Shown here one piece after another: positions 1 to 8,479 of a stretch of DNA of 64,000 bases; position 1 is the stretch's first letter; the number at the start of each line of letters is the position of its first letter. A model generated the notes under the pieces. The model saw only the letters and a program-made list of their open reading frames with translations, did no database searches and was not told where the DNA came from. A program made the translations under genes and the position numbers. This DNA is from Croceicoccus bisphenolivorans. GTDB taxonomy: Bacteria; Pseudomonadota; Alphaproteobacteria; Sphingomonadales; Sphingomonadaceae. The DNA lies in NCBI RefSeq assembly GCF_001634625.1, contig NZ_LRSE01000006.1, positions 69,715 through 133,714 of the forward strand. The letters are read 5' to 3'.

Positions 1-540
1 GACTGCGGCTATCAACCTGCCCAGTGGCACAACGGCTTCGATATAGACGGCAAGGTCGAACCGGTCGAGCGCGCGCACAATCCCCGTTGGCGCGGAAACG
101 ATCGCCCAAAGCGCGGCGACGTTGAACCAGAATGCCGTGTCGATCAGCGCGGGGTTGATCTGCAGCGCGTCTGCGAACTGGTAGAACACGAGCCATGCAA
201 TGCCGCACCCGATGATCGCGCCCAGCACGTCAAGGATGCCCGCCATGAGGCCAAGGCGACCGAAGCCGTCCCAGTCCTTGTCATGAACATGCTGCACCCC
301 GAACCGCACGACCACTTGCCATGTCTGGAAACCGGCGAGCGCGATCAGTGCCTGTGATGTTCCGAAGATCAGCGAGAAGTGCCCGAAATCCTTCAGGCCC
401 AGCGAGCGGGTCAGGATCGCGAGGTAGACCAGCGAGCAAACCGCGCCAAAGCCCTTGCCGCCGACAAGCCACGCGACGTTCGTCAACATGCGTGACAGCA
501 GCGATTTCGACGCTGCGAGTTCTGGACCCTTGCCTGACAT
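1..540 (-). CDS. Polysaccharide flippase-like membrane protein, 3' part cut off by window edge
   Basis: The minus strand is open from an ATG at 540 to the window edge, giving 180 residues without a stop. The protein begins MSGKGPELAASKSLLSRM and continues with hydrophobic helices and motifs such as GGKGFGAVCSLVYLAILTRSLG and an LGLMAGILD segment. This is the typical N-terminal layout of Wzx/MATE-like oligosaccharide flippases, in which a Lys-Gly before the first helix and a TRSLG-like turn follow each other. Such proteins move lipid-linked sugars across the inner membrane. It diverges from the nucleotidyltransferase gene at 650. The family call is from memory of the fold pattern; substrate is unknown and the C-terminus is not in the window. 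Confidence 0.75.
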   Translation of the reverse strand, partial: MSGKGPELAASKSLLSRMLTNVAWLVGGKGFGAVCSLVYLAILTRSLGLKDFGHFSLIFGTSQALIALAGFQTWQVVVRFGVQHVHDKDWDGFGRLGLMAGILDVLGAIIGCGIAWLVFYQFADALQINPALIDTAFWFNVAALWAIVSAPTGIVRALDRFDLAVYIEAVVPLGRLIAAV

Positions 541-649
541 TACCGCAGGCATTTGAACGAGCGTTCCGGACCTGGCAAGCCGCCCGATGCAGAATTGCGC
601 AGAGAAGCGAAGCGTTGCGGGACGCCGTCGCTATGCCTAAAGGCCCACC

Positions 650-1408
650 ATGCTTGAAAGCCCATCCATGATCGAACACGCCATTCTTCTAAGCGCGGGG
701 CAGGGTTCGCGGCTGCTGCCGCTGACTGCCGAACGGCCGAAATGCCTCATCGATTTTTCCGGACGGTCGCTGATCGGGTGGCAGATCGAAATGCTCGCAC
801 GATGCGGGGTGAAGCGTATCGATGTCGTCACCGGCTTCATGACGGACATGGTCGAACAGCATATTGCCGCGATCGACGATCCGCGCGTCGAAGTCACTTG
901 TCACTTCAATCCGTTCTTCAAGGTCGCCGATAATCTCGGTTCATGCTGGATTGTGCGGGACCGGATGGACGGCGATTTCATGATCCTGAATGGCGACACG
1001 CTGGTGTCGGAGGATATCGTCAACCGTGTGCAGCAGGGGTCGGAATGGCCGATCGCGGTGACGGTCGACGTGAAACCCGCCTACGACAGCGACGACATGA
1101 AAGTCTCGTGCGGAGAGAACGGACGTCTGGCCCGGATCGGCAAGACGCTGACTGCCGAAGTGAGCAACGCGGAGTCTATCGGATTCCTCGCGTTTCGTGG
1201 CGAAGGCGGCGAACTGTTCCGCGAGACCGTGCGTCAGACCATGCGGACACCCGATGGCGTGAATCACTGGTATCTGAAAGTCATCGACATGATCGCCGAC
1301 AGCGGCAAGGTCGGCACCGTATCGATCGAGGGGATGGACTGGGCTGAAGTCGATTTCCTCAACGATATCGAGATCGCGACCGAACTTACTGACGTCTGGA
1401 GTCAGTGA
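650..1408 (+). CDS. LicC-like sugar/alcohol-phosphate nucleotidyltransferase
   Basis: A 252-residue protein of the NTP-transferase fold. The nucleotide-binding loop is LLSAGQGSRLLPLT followed by ERPKCL, the middle has NPFFKVADNLGSCW, and FMILNGDTLV supplies the metal-binding Asp. WAEVDFLNDIEIA near the end matches the family's C-terminal metal site. The NPF..V.NNL-type motif is characteristic of choline-phosphate and inositol-phosphate cytidylyltransferases, so CTP plus a phospho-alcohol or phospho-sugar is the likely reaction. An internal ATG at 668 (MIEHAILL) is an equally good start. Its 3' end overlaps the convergent gene by 23 bases. The neighbouring CDP-alcohol phosphotransferase could consume its product; this is inference. 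Confidence 0.8.
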   Translation: MLESPSMIEHAILLSAGQGSRLLPLTAERPKCLIDFSGRSLIGWQIEMLARCGVKRIDVVTGFMTDMVEQHIAAIDDPRVEVTCHFNPFFKVADNLGSCWIVRDRMDGDFMILNGDTLVSEDIVNRVQQGSEWPIAVTVDVKPAYDSDDMKVSCGENGRLARIGKTLTAEVSNAESIGFLAFRGEGGELFRETVRQTMRTPDGVNHWYLKVIDMIADSGKVGTVSIEGMDWAEVDFLNDIEIATELTDVWSQ

Positions 1409-2552
1409 TCAGCCCGGCTACCAGAACTGCCGCACGGTCAATGATCCTGCTGGCTGCGATAACACCGTCGTCCGCGCAATCAATTCCTTCGAGGGCAGAT
1501 ATAGCGGCATCCCGTTGACGCTCGACATAGTCGGAATGCGTGGAAACAGCCTCGGCGATGGCCGCCCCGATGTCGGCATCAACGTCGAAGGTCGGCCCGA
1601 AATGCCACATTGCGAAATTGGGATCCGATTGCCAGTCGATGGAATTGGAATCGACGAAAAAGCAGGGGCGTGGCCTGGCTATGAATTCATAGATCTGGCT
1701 GCTGACGTCGCCGCAATAGATTGAGCTGGCATTGGTGTAAGTCATGTCGCTGGACCGGGAAGAGCCCATGTCGACGATGACCTTGTCCGATATCGATCGC
1801 TTGGTCCAATTCGCGACTTTTTCGGAAGACCAGTTTTCCGCCAGTCGCACGTGAGGTGCGATGACCAGATTGTAATCGTTTTGCGACGTTGCCCACTGCA
1901 GGAACCGCTCCGCCATATCCTCGAATGTGCCCAGCACAGGGTGGAAATGTGGGTTGTACAGTATGATTGGCCGACCGTTGCCGAACAACGACGTCTTCTT
2001 CTGCGCCGATGTGAAGCTCGCCAGTTTCAATGGCCCGACAACATGGCAATGTTCCTGTGCCACAAGGCCTTCGTCGATCATACGCTGACGGTCCTTGCGG
2101 CCCAAGGTCAGGACCTCGTCGAACAACTTGATCCGTCGTTCGAAGCCGATCGCCCTGTCACCTGCGCCATGCGGGATGTGCATAAAGAACGGACACCGGC
2201 CCGGCAGGCGTTTCAGGATCGTGCTGGTCCTTTCAGCGCTGAGAAGGGCATCGGCATTGCGTAGCTTTTGCGACCAGTACACAAGACGCAGAACTTTCTC
2301 CGCCTTGCGCAGCGGTGTCCGTTCGATCAGCCATTGGATCGGCGCAGGCAACTTCAGTATGCTGGTCGACGGACGCGGATATCCAAGGCGGGATGCCAGC
2401 CGGTTGACGGCATCGGCCCCCTTCTGGTCCAGCGTGAAGAAGCGGACTTTTACTTCCTTTCTTCGGTCCAGTTCGAAAGCGACCGGCAGAAAGTGGGGAA
2501 GCTGATGTTCGCCGCCGATCGCGAGAACATGCAGCACTGGGGTCAGCTCCAT
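1386..2552 (-). CDS. TagB/TagF-like CDP-glycerol glycerophosphotransferase candidate
   Basis: A 388-residue protein with features of the GT-B-like glycerophosphotransferase family. These are HIPHGAGDR near residue 140, VVGPLK followed by ILYNPHFHPVLGTFE in the middle, and the late motif YTNASSIYCGDVSSQIYEF with PCFFVDS, which resembles the D-SS-x-x-x-(D/E)F nucleotide-binding segment. Members transfer glycerol phosphate or a related phospho-alcohol from a CDP-activated donor. The ATG overlaps the end of the HIT gene by 10 bases, so the two are probably co-translated. The match is by motif shape rather than strong identity, and a plain glycosyltransferase cannot be excluded. Confidence 0.55.
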   Translation of the reverse strand: MELTPVLHVLAIGGEHQLPHFLPVAFELDRRKEVKVRFFTLDQKGADAVNRLASRLGYPRPSTSILKLPAPIQWLIERTPLRKAEKVLRLVYWSQKLRNADALLSAERTSTILKRLPGRCPFFMHIPHGAGDRAIGFERRIKLFDEVLTLGRKDRQRMIDEGLVAQEHCHVVGPLKLASFTSAQKKTSLFGNGRPIILYNPHFHPVLGTFEDMAERFLQWATSQNDYNLVIAPHVRLAENWSSEKVANWTKRSISDKVIVDMGSSRSSDMTYTNASSIYCGDVSSQIYEFIARPRPCFFVDSNSIDWQSDPNFAMWHFGPTFDVDADIGAAIAEAVSTHSDYVERQRDAAISALEGIDCADDGVIAASRIIDRAAVLVAGLITDSRRQ

Positions 2553-2971
2553 TGCGCTTTCAGGTCGGCAACCAGACCGGACAGGTCACTATCACCCAGC
2601 TTGATTGCCTCGCCAAGCACCGGCACGGCGGGCCACCCCTTGTCCTCGAACGTCGCCCCCTGCCATTCGCGTGCCCCTTCGTATCGCGGGATCACGTGGA
2701 AATGGACGTGGGGGTCGACCATCATCAACATAAGATAGTTGATCCGCTCGTAACCGATGAACGCCTTCAGGGTCGTCTCTATCGCTGTCGTAACGGTTTC
2801 CAGTTCGGCGAAAGCCGTCGCGGGCAGGGCGTGAAACTCCGTCACATCGGATTTCGCTGCAAGGACGAGGCTGCCCAGCGTCGGCTGCGCCGGTCGCAAT
2901 AACGCTACCCAGTGTTCGTATTCATGGATCAGTGTGGCGGGATAGCCGAATTTCCTGATCGTTTCGTTCAT
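2543..2971 (-). CDS. HIT family protein
   Basis: A 142-residue protein containing the histidine triad HVHFHVIPRY at about residues 88-97, which is the catalytic signature of nucleotide hydrolases and transferases of the HIT superfamily. The length is typical of a single-domain HIT protein. Its ATG overlaps the TGA of the CDP-alcohol phosphotransferase gene (ATGA), and its own end overlaps the next gene. It therefore sits in the middle of a three-gene minus-strand operon. A role in turnover of nucleotide-linked intermediates made by the neighbouring nucleotidyltransferases is plausible but inferred. Confidence 0.88.
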   Translation of the reverse strand: MNETIRKFGYPATLIHEYEHWVALLRPAQPTLGSLVLAAKSDVTEFHALPATAFAELETVTTAIETTLKAFIGYERINYLMLMMVDPHVHFHVIPRYEGAREWQGATFEDKGWPAVPVLGEAIKLGDSDLSGLVADLKAQWS

Positions 2972-4104
2972 GCGCCATCTCCTGCAAGCCAGCTTGTCAG
3001 ATGACTACCCCGCGCCTTGCGCGCAAACTCTGCCTGAACGAGCTGCACGAGGTGGACCGCCAGTGAAGCCACTGTCCACAAGGCCACCGCGATGATGCCG
3101 ATGTCGGGGCGGGAAAAAATCATCGAGATGAAAAGGATCACCATGTTGGGATTCCGCCTTGCCGTGATGAGGCGGAACCAGCTGTCGAATGGCCGCCAGA
3201 CATGGATATGCATCTGCCGGTTGCGAACCATGAACAGTCCCTCGATCAGCCGCTGCACGACGTATCCGCCCTGGATCGCGATCTGCACGGCCCAGAACGT
3301 TGCCGTATCCAGCGCCAATCCCCAGTAGGTGAGGCCAGTTGCCCAGAACCACCACCAGAACGGCGGGTGGACAAGGTCTATGCCGTGATCGAAGGCATTG
3401 CCCCATTCGCTGGATGTAATGGTGCAGCGCGCCAGCTTTCCGTCGACGGTATCGAGAACCATGAACACCAGTCCCATGGCCATTCCGGCCCAGTAATGGC
3501 CGAATGCGAAGGTCACTGTCGCCAGCACGCACAGAACCGCGCCGATCGCCGTGACCATGTTGGGCGTCATGCCGATATTGGCGGCGATGCGGGTGAGCAC
3601 CAGTGCCCATTCCGGCCACAGGTACTTGGTCAGTATATCCGTCACGCCCTTGTAGGCCCCGAAGTAACTGGCCCGCTCGATCGACCGGACGGTGCCGGGC
3701 TCCAGACGCATCAGGAACGGTGTCTCGCGCTTGCGCAGCATCTTGTCCTCGATCGCGGGGTTATCCTCGATGCGCAGGACTTCGAACGCGTATTCGTTGG
3801 TGGCTTTGCGGCCAGCTTCCATGGCGGCGTGAACCTCGGCCAGCTCATCCTCGTTCGTGCCATGGGCGAGGGCCGGAATGCCGCCGAGCGTAAGCATCAG
3901 GCCCGGCTTCGCCACCACGTAGCGCAGCCACGCCGGATCATACGCAAATTCGGCATTGGCGAGGACGAGCGGGGAAGATGCGACGTCCGTCAGCTTCAGC
4001 GATCGGGCAAGGCGCGCAGTTCTTTCCTGCATCGTCAGGCCCCACAGGCGCGTTGGATTCTGGCCGACAGACCGGACTGCGGGTGCGGAGGCATTGGTAT
4101 CCAT
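2968..4104 (-). CDS. CDP-alcohol phosphotransferase with degenerate nucleotidyltransferase-like N-terminus
   Basis: The 378-residue protein has the complete CDP-alcohol phosphotransferase signature D218-x2-D221-G-x2-A-R226-x8-G235-x3-D239-x3-D243, set in a hydrophobic C-terminal half with several membrane helices. Residues about 15-115 (LWGLTMQERTARL, LVLANAEFAYDP) resemble the degraded nucleotidyltransferase-like domains fused to such enzymes in inositol-lipid type pathways. I chose the ATG at 4104 because the open frame upstream of it is arginine-rich and runs into the divergent gene's 5' region. The donor would be a CDP-alcohol; acceptor unknown. It heads the operon with the HIT and glycerophosphotransferase-like genes. 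Confidence 0.85.
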   Translation of the reverse strand: MDTNASAPAVRSVGQNPTRLWGLTMQERTARLARSLKLTDVASSPLVLANAEFAYDPAWLRYVVAKPGLMLTLGGIPALAHGTNEDELAEVHAAMEAGRKATNEYAFEVLRIEDNPAIEDKMLRKRETPFLMRLEPGTVRSIERASYFGAYKGVTDILTKYLWPEWALVLTRIAANIGMTPNMVTAIGAVLCVLATVTFAFGHYWAGMAMGLVFMVLDTVDGKLARCTITSSEWGNAFDHGIDLVHPPFWWWFWATGLTYWGLALDTATFWAVQIAIQGGYVVQRLIEGLFMVRNRQMHIHVWRPFDSWFRLITARRNPNMVILFISMIFSRPDIGIIAVALWTVASLAVHLVQLVQAEFARKARGSHLTSWLAGDGA

Positions 4105-4208
4105 CACGCAGCGATTAGGCAGGCCGAAGGCTCCGCGCAATGCCGGGATGAGGGAAAACAGCGGTCTTCGGGGTGTGCTGGCCCGATTGCTGTCGCTAAT
4201 GCAGATGC

Positions 4209-4982
4209 ATGTCCAGCGCCGCATCGAACACATCATGTGCCCTGATCCTCGCCGGAAACCGGCCGGGGGGCGATCCCTTCGCGCAGGAACAGGGCGTTGC
4301 GCACAAGGGGCTGATCGAAGTTGTGGGCAGCGCGATCCTGTCACGCGTGTGCGAAGCGTTGCGCGGCGCCGGCATCGCCCGGATAGTCGTCGCGACAAAT
4401 TGCCCTGAGATTTCGGCACTGGCAGCAGCTGAGGGGGCGGAGGTCATGCCGGCCGAGAGCGGGCCGAGCGCAAGCGTGGGGGCCGCGCTGGCCCGTTACG
4501 GCGCGCCGATGGTCGTCACAACGGCCGATCACGCCCTGTTGCAGGCCGGTTGGGTTGCGGATTTCCTGCAGGATACGCCGGAAGATGCGGACGTCTCGAT
4601 CCTGCTTGCCCGCCGCGAAGTGGTGGAACGGGCCGTGCCGCAAACGAAGCGGACATGGATCCGCCTGGCGGACGGCCAGTGGTCCGGCTGCAACCTGTTT
4701 TTCCTCAAGACCGCGCGCGCAAGCAGAGCGATTGCATTGTGGAGCGAGGTCGAGGCCAACCGCAAGCGGCCTTTGCGCATGGCATCGCGGTTGGGCTGGG
4801 GAACGCTGCTGCGCTTCGTTCTGGGCAGGTTGACGTTGCAGGCGATGGTATCCCGGTTGGCAGGGCGAGTTGGCATTGACGCCCGCGTCGTTGCAGCCCG
4901 CGACGGCAGGGCGGCCATAGACGTGGACAAGGCGGCTGATTTCGCGCTGGTCCGCGAACTGCTTGCTAAGAGAGAAACGTGA
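4209..4982 (+). CDS. MobA-like NTP transferase family protein
   Basis: A 257-residue protein beginning with a nucleotide-binding loop, CALILAGNRPGGDPFA, followed by HKGLIEVVG, where the Lys matches the catalytic position of the family. VVTTADHALL supplies an Asp at the usual metal site. The C-terminal third is basic and partly helical. These features fit a MobA-like or phospho-alcohol nucleotidyltransferase. It is divergent from the CDP-alcohol phosphotransferase, and its TGA overlaps the ATG of the SDR gene by one base. MobA itself is unlikely because the neighbours are not molybdopterin genes; those lie 48 kb away. Confidence 0.75.
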   Translation: MSSAASNTSCALILAGNRPGGDPFAQEQGVAHKGLIEVVGSAILSRVCEALRGAGIARIVVATNCPEISALAAAEGAEVMPAESGPSASVGAALARYGAPMVVTTADHALLQAGWVADFLQDTPEDADVSILLARREVVERAVPQTKRTWIRLADGQWSGCNLFFLKTARASRAIALWSEVEANRKRPLRMASRLGWGTLLRFVLGRLTLQAMVSRLAGRVGIDARVVAARDGRAAIDVDKAADFALVRELLAKRET

Positions 4983-5695
4983 TGCGCTGCGTTGTTTTTG
5001 GCAGCAGCGGCGGCATCGGCAAGGCGCTTGTCGAAACGCTGCGGGCCAGAGATGACGTGGCAGTGGTCTATGCCGGTTCGCGCGGAGGCAGCGGCGGACG
5101 CGCGAAACTCGCGCCGTTCCCATTCGACCTTCGGGAAGAGGCTTCCATAGCTGCCGCAGCGGATCTGGCTGGTGGCGACGGGCCGCTCGATCTGGTGATC
5201 GTGGCCACCGGATTGTTGCAGAACAAGCCGTTGGTCACGCCGGAAAAGAGCTGGTCTGCCCTCGATGCCGAAGCGATGGCTATGGCTTTCAGCGTGAATG
5301 CCATCGGGCCTGCCCTCATTGCAAAGCACTTCATGCCGCTGTTGAACAAAGAGGCGCCGTCGCGTTTCGCCTTTCTGTCGGCCCGGGTCGGCTCGCTCGG
5401 CGACAATCGCCTTGGTGGCTGGCACTCGTATCGCGCGTCGAAAGCGGCGCTGAACATGCTCGTCAGGAATTTCGCCATCGAGCTGCGCCGCATCAACCCG
5501 TCTGCTATCGCTGTCGCATTGCATCCGGGAACGGTCGATACGCCGCTGTCGGAGCCTTTTCAGGCGAACGTTCCGGCAGATCGGTTATTCGATCCGGCTC
5601 GGGCGGCGCAGCAGTTGATCGATGTCCTGCTGGGCCTGTCACCGGTGCAGAGCGGCGGCTTCTTCGCCTGGGATGGCTCGGCCATCGAATGGTAG
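4982..5695 (+). CDS. SDR family oxidoreductase, C-factor-like
   Basis: A 237-residue short-chain dehydrogenase. The N-terminal cofactor loop is VFGSSGGIGKALVE, the catalytic Tyr and Lys lie in SYRASKAALN, and the Ser is in FLSARVGS. LHPGTVDTPLS follows as in the CsgA/C-factor subgroup. The start is ATG at 4982, sharing one base with the previous stop codon; a GTG one codon earlier is possible. Substrate is unknown. It ends just before a strong hairpin terminator and is the last gene of the envelope cluster. Confidence 0.88.
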   Translation: MRCVVFGSSGGIGKALVETLRARDDVAVVYAGSRGGSGGRAKLAPFPFDLREEASIAAAADLAGGDGPLDLVIVATGLLQNKPLVTPEKSWSALDAEAMAMAFSVNAIGPALIAKHFMPLLNKEAPSRFAFLSARVGSLGDNRLGGWHSYRASKAALNMLVRNFAIELRRINPSAIAVALHPGTVDTPLSEPFQANVPADRLFDPARAAQQLIDVLLGLSPVQSGGFFAWDGSAIEW

Positions 5696-5702
5696 AAATG
5701 CA

Positions 5703-5745
5703 AACGGGCCCGCACCATCGATGCGGGCCCGTTGCTTGATTTTCG
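5703..5745. terminator. Bidirectional intrinsic terminator between SDR gene and rne
   Basis: A perfect 12-base-pair inverted repeat spans 5703-5714 and 5722-5733 with a 7-base loop. On the plus strand it is followed by a T-rich stretch ending in TTTT at 5741-5744, and on the minus strand by short T runs. It lies between two convergent stop codons (5695 and 5759), so it can serve both the SDR transcript and the rne transcript. Confidence 0.85.
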
Positions 5746-5758
5746 CCAGTGCGGCCGA

Positions 5759-8479
5759 TCAGTTGCCGAATGTGCGCTGCCACCAGCCGCGGCGCGGTTC
5801 GCCTGATTCTCCGGTTTCTTCGTCGGCACCGGCATCGTTGGCAGGTGCAGACGTTTCGACCTGCGGTTCCGTGGTAGCTTCAGGAGCTGCGGGCGCTTCC
5901 GCCGTTGCTTCCTCTGCCACGAGCGCTTCGGCGTCAGCCTTGGGCACAGCCTTCTTGCGGGTGCGGCGCTTTTTCGGCTTGGCCTCGGCTTCCTCGGCCG
6001 GCGCGGCTTCTGCAGCCGCAGGCTCTTCGGGCGCGGGCGCCGATTCGGCTGCAGGCTCTGCTGCCGCAACTTCGGGTTCGGCGGCTTCTGCTTCCGGTTC
6101 CACCTTCTTGCGACGTGTGCGGCGCTTCTTCGGTTTCTCTTCAGCTTCCGGTTCGGCTGCTGGGGCCTGCTCGGGTTCTGCCGGTGCTGCGGTTTCTGCT
6201 TCGGCTTCAACCGGAGCCTCGGGTGCTACCTGCTCCTCGGCGGTTTCGGCTTCGCCTTCATTCGCGGCTTCATCGCCGTCCGATTTACGGCGACGGCGAC
6301 GGCGGCGCTTCTTCGGCTTTTCCTCGCCATCGGTTTCGGGCTGTGCTTCGGCTTCGGATGCGACTCCGTCGTTCTCCGGTTCCTCGCCAGCTTCATCGTT
6401 CGATACGGCGTCGTCAGCCTGCTCGCCTTCGCCGTCTTCGTTTTCGCCTTCGTCACCGCGTTCACGATTGCGGTTGCGGCGTCCGCCACGACGGCGACGG
6501 CGGCGCTTGCGCGGGCCGCGATCATCGTCGTCCTGGCCACTGCCCTTACGGCTTTCGCCGCGCGAGGTTTCTTCTTCCTCTTCCTCGTCCTCTTCGGGAA
6601 GGTCGTCGTCTTCCTCGTGCTGGATCACCTCGAAGCGCGGCGCGTTCTTGGGCTTGGGGCCGGAGGAGCCGACGCGCATCTTCGCGCCTTCGTTCTCGCC
6701 TTCGGGAAGGACTTCGACGTTCACGCCGTAGCGTTCCTCGATCTCCGCAAGATCGGCGCGCTTGGAGTTCAGCAGGTAGATCGCCGCTTCGGTAGAGGCA
6801 TAGAGCGAGATGATCGTGCCCTTGCCCTTTGCCGCCTCGTCCTCGATCAGGCGCAGGGCGGAAAGGCCCGCGCTGGATGCGGTGCGGACAAGGCCCGTGC
6901 CGTCGCAGTGCGGGCATTCGCGCGTCGTGGCTTCAAGCACACCGGTGCGCAGGCGCTGGCGGCTCATTTCCATCAGGCCGAAGCCGGAAATGCGGCCGAC
7001 CTGGATGCGGGCGCGATCGTTCTTGAGCGCGTCCTTCATGCACTTCTCGACCTTACGGACCGAGGAGTTGTGCTCCATGTCGATGAAGTCGATCACGACA
7101 AGACCGGCCATGTCGCGCAGGCGCAACTGGCGCGCGATTTCACGCGCCGCTTCGAGGTTGGTCGACAGTGCGGTCTGCTCGATACCGTGTTCCTTGGTGG
7201 AACGGCCCGAGTTGATGTCGATCGAGACCAGCGCCTCTGTCGGGTTGATGACGAGGTAGCCGCCCGATTTCAGCTGCACGACCGGATCGTACATCGCCGA
7301 AAGCTGGTCCTCCGCGCCATAGCGCTGGAACAGCGGAACGGGGTCGGCATATTGTTTCACCCGCCGGGCATGGCTGGGCATTAGCAGCTTCATGAATTCC
7401 TTGGCCGAGCGGTAACCCTGCTCGCCCTCCACGATCACTTCCTCGATCTCGCGGTTGTAGATGTCGCGGATCGCGCGCTTGATCAGGTCGCTGTCCGAAT
7501 GGATCAGGGCCGGAGCGCTGGATTTCAGCGTGTTTTCGCGGATCTCGTCCCACAAGCGGGCGAGGTAGTCGAAGTCGCGCTTGATCTCTGTCTTGGTGCG
7601 CGAAAGTCCGGCGGTGCGCACGATGCAGCCCATCGATTTGGGCAGCGAAAGTTCCGACACGATCTGCTTCAGGCGCTTGCGGTCGCTCGCGCTTGAAATC
7701 TTGCGGCTGATGCCGCCGCCGTGGCTGCTGTTGGGCATCAGCACGCAGTAGCGGCCCGCCAGCGAGAGGTAGGTGGTGAGGGCTGCGCCCTTGTTGCCAC
7801 GCTCTTCCTTCACGACCTGCACCAGCAGGACCTGCCGGCGCTGGATGACGTCCTGGATCTTGTAGCGGCGGCGCAGGGCAAGGCGCCTGGCGCGGGCCTC
7901 GTCAGCCGCGCGCGAACGGTTGCCGCCCTGGCGACGACCCTTGCGGCGGCGCGGGCGGTTGTCCTCGCTCTCGTCGTCGCTGTCGTCGGAGCCGGAGACG
8001 TTGCCGTCCTCGATCGTGGCGACATCGTCCTTTTCCGAACCGTCGACTTCTTCCAGCCCGTCGTCGCCGTCGGCCAGTTCCTCGGCCAGCGAATCGGCCT
8101 CGTGGTGCTGGTCGCCATCGTCGAGGTCATGCTCGTCGCCCGAATGGTCGTCCGCGTCTTCCTCGGCGCGAAGGCGTGCCTCTTCCTCGGCATGCTCGGC
8201 CTCTTCGGCCAGCAGCGCATCGCGGTCTTCTTTCGGGATCTGGTAGTAGTCGGGGTGGATTTCGTTGAAGGCGAGGAAGCCGTGGCGGTTGCCCCCGAAG
8301 TCGACGAAAGCGGCCTGCAACGAGGGTTCGACCCGCGTTACCTTGGCCAGGTAGATATTGCCCTTAATCTGTTTGTGTTCGGCCGACTCGAAGTCGAACT
8401 CTTCAATCCTGTTACCCTTGAGTACCGCGACCCGTGTTTCTTCCGGGTGGCGCGCATCGATCAGCATACGCGTGGACAT
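5759..8479 (-). CDS. rne: Ribonuclease E/G family endoribonuclease
   Basis: A 906-residue RNase E. The N-terminal S1 domain (about 35-250) is split by an acidic insertion at about 90-190, rich in Asp, Glu and His. The DNase-like catalytic region carries SIDINSGRST and VVIDFIDME with the catalytic aspartates. CPHCDGTGLV is the zinc link that joins protomers. The last 300 residues are low-complexity, alternating acidic alanine-rich stretches with arginine-rich blocks such as KPKKRRTRRKK, a natural RNA-binding and degradosome-scaffold tail. The start is ATG at 8479, one codon inside a TTG. The enzyme cleaves mRNA and processes stable RNAs at the inner membrane. Confidence 0.97.
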   Translation of the reverse strand: MSTRMLIDARHPEETRVAVLKGNRIEEFDFESAEHKQIKGNIYLAKVTRVEPSLQAAFVDFGGNRHGFLAFNEIHPDYYQIPKEDRDALLAEEAEHAEEEARLRAEEDADDHSGDEHDLDDGDQHHEADSLAEELADGDDGLEEVDGSEKDDVATIEDGNVSGSDDSDDESEDNRPRRRKGRRQGGNRSRAADEARARRLALRRRYKIQDVIQRRQVLLVQVVKEERGNKGAALTTYLSLAGRYCVLMPNSSHGGGISRKISSASDRKRLKQIVSELSLPKSMGCIVRTAGLSRTKTEIKRDFDYLARLWDEIRENTLKSSAPALIHSDSDLIKRAIRDIYNREIEEVIVEGEQGYRSAKEFMKLLMPSHARRVKQYADPVPLFQRYGAEDQLSAMYDPVVQLKSGGYLVINPTEALVSIDINSGRSTKEHGIEQTALSTNLEAAREIARQLRLRDMAGLVVIDFIDMEHNSSVRKVEKCMKDALKNDRARIQVGRISGFGLMEMSRQRLRTGVLEATTRECPHCDGTGLVRTASSAGLSALRLIEDEAAKGKGTIISLYASTEAAIYLLNSKRADLAEIEERYGVNVEVLPEGENEGAKMRVGSSGPKPKNAPRFEVIQHEEDDDLPEEDEEEEEETSRGESRKGSGQDDDDRGPRKRRRRRRGGRRNRNRERGDEGENEDGEGEQADDAVSNDEAGEEPENDGVASEAEAQPETDGEEKPKKRRRRRRRKSDGDEAANEGEAETAEEQVAPEAPVEAEAETAAPAEPEQAPAAEPEAEEKPKKRRTRRKKVEPEAEAAEPEVAAAEPAAESAPAPEEPAAAEAAPAEEAEAKPKKRRTRKKAVPKADAEALVAEEATAEAPAAPEATTEPQVETSAPANDAGADEETGESGEPRRGWWQRTFGN
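5950..6322 (-). repeat. Repeated basic blocks in the RNase E C-terminal tail
   Basis: Three copies of a KPKKRR-type block (coding DNA near 5952-5983, 6105-6138 and 6287-6321), separated by acidic Ala/Glu/Pro-rich spacers, are visible in the RNase E tail. A fourth arginine-rich block, RKRRRRRRGGRR, lies near 6480-6510. The spacing is about 150-180 bases. These are probably tandemly duplicated RNA-binding segments. Confidence 0.6.
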
